This document shows, piece by piece, positions 5,119 through 5,627 of a stretch of DNA of 5,627 nt. This DNA comes from Thermodesulfobacteriales bacterium (GTDB taxonomy: Bacteria; Desulfobacterota_D; UBA1144; Nemesobacterales; UBA2774). A model generated the notes under the pieces. That model was not told where the DNA came from. It ran no database searches and worked only from the letters and a program-made list of their open reading frames with translations. A program made the position numbers and the translations under genes. Where the stretch lies: contig SPCL01000133.1 in NCBI GenBank assembly GCA_004525335.1, forward strand, positions 1 to 5,627, in the 5' to 3' direction. Within the stretch, counting starts at the first letter, position 1. Each line of letters starts with the position of its first letter.

Positions 5119-5590
5119 TTTTAAACTCTCGTGTGTAAAACAAGGCTGTGCCGAAAAAGGTCATTAATCCTGTGGTGGAAGACACCCAAGCGGCATGGGG
5201 GAAGCCGATGCCATACATTAAGCCTTCAGAGAAGAGGTATATAATGTGTATTCCGACCATAACAAAAAACGCCGCACGATATGCCCGCAGCCAGTAGAGT
5301 CGGATTCTTTCGTCATCCACTGCATTACGTATGACCGGATCTTTCAAAGTGGATAATTTGTAAAGGACATATCGTGCTAACAAAAATATTAGTAAGACAA
5401 CTGTAAGAGCAAGAGAAGTCTTGAAAATGAATAAAATATGCAGTTTACTGAGATAACGCCAAGGGTAACTTCGGGGAAAAGATAGGAATGGCTTTGGAAA
5501 ACACATGATAAAGAAAAGAAAGAAGGAACAAATAAACGCGCAGATTAGCAGATTCCGTCGCATCCGATAAATCTTTTCAATTCTGTTCAT
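5105..5590 (-). CDS. Four-helix integral membrane protein, first gene of XRE operon (DUF2178-like)
   Basis: The 161-residue protein starts at ATG 5590 behind a strong ribosome site, GGGGAGG at 5599-5605 with an 8-nt gap. Hydrophobic segments lie at about 13-31, 54-77, 104-121 and 136-152, with a basic N-terminus (RRN at 11-13). The cytoplasmic-looking loop before the third helix carries DERIRLYWLRAYRAAFF (93-109), shared with the next gene. It is the promoter-proximal member of a minus-strand operon with its paralogue and the XRE repressor, joined by overlaps of 14 and 8 bp. In similar XRE/membrane-protein pairs the membrane partner is suspected of modulating the regulator or sensing envelope state, but that is not established. 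Two different copies suggest a hetero-oligomer or split roles. Confidence 0.87.
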   Translation of the reverse strand: MNRIEKIYRMRRNLLICAFICSFFLFFIMCFPKPFLSFPRSYPWRYLSKLHILFIFKTSLALTVVLLIFLLARYVLYKLSTLKDPVIRNAVDDERIRLYWLRAYRAAFFVMVGIHIIYLFSEGLMYGIGFPHAAWVSSTTGLMTFFGTALFYTREFKNEQS

Positions 5591-5608
5591 CTGGTTGACC
5601 TCCCCTAA

Positions 5609-5622
5609 ATAGTAAATTTATA
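5609..5622 (-). promoter_or_regulatory. AT-rich -10 region of the membrane protein/XRE operon
   Basis: On the minus strand TATAAA (5617-5622) and TACTAT (5609-5614) are both possible -10 boxes just upstream of the ribosome site. The matching -35 would lie beyond the right edge of the window, so the choice cannot be made here. Confidence 0.3.
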
Positions 5623-5627
5623 TATAC

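Overview
The window reads as bacterial accessory DNA. Most start codons have Shine-Dalgarno sequences, sigma70-like promoters can be picked out, and genes sit in short overlapping operons. No ribosomal, metabolic or other marker gene allows a taxon call. Base composition is uneven: the gene at 2927-4219 is clearly AT-rich, while several intergenic stretches are GC-rich. None of the proteins is a housekeeping enzyme. The recognisable families (DUF4145, HEPN ribonuclease, PD-(D/E)xK-like nuclease, XRE repressor) are ones often found in defence or stress islands.

Layout, left to right. (1) 1-1426, minus strand: a DUF4145 zinc-ribbon protein whose promoter lies so close to its GTG codon that the mRNA may be leaderless. 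It is followed 11 nt later by a nuclease-like gene that runs off the left edge and starts at TTG. (2) 1491-1570: copy 1 of an 80-bp GC-rich repeat. (3) 1584-2574, minus strand: a small membrane-anchored zinc-ribbon protein followed by an unrecognised 190-residue, probably helical protein. (4) 2717-2796: repeat copy 2, about 90% identical to copy 1 and in the same orientation. (5) 2927-4219, plus strand: an AT-rich gene for a 430-residue protein with a HEPN ribonuclease-type motif (RN-x3-H). (6) 4243-4295: repeat copy 3, same orientation, diverged and lacking about 27 internal bases. (7) 4428-5590, minus strand: a tightly overlapping three-gene operon of two paralogous four-helix membrane proteins and a small XRE repressor.

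The main structural observation is that the three same-orientation repeats split the window into gene modules of unrelated content, base composition and direction. This looks like a modular accessory locus in which repeats mark the joints. Whether they are recombination sites, a host dispersed repeat, or transcription boundaries cannot be decided from one window. Functional links between modules are inference. The best candidate effectors are the HEPN protein and the DUF4145/nuclease-like pair. The XRE/membrane-protein operon looks like a separate self-regulated unit.
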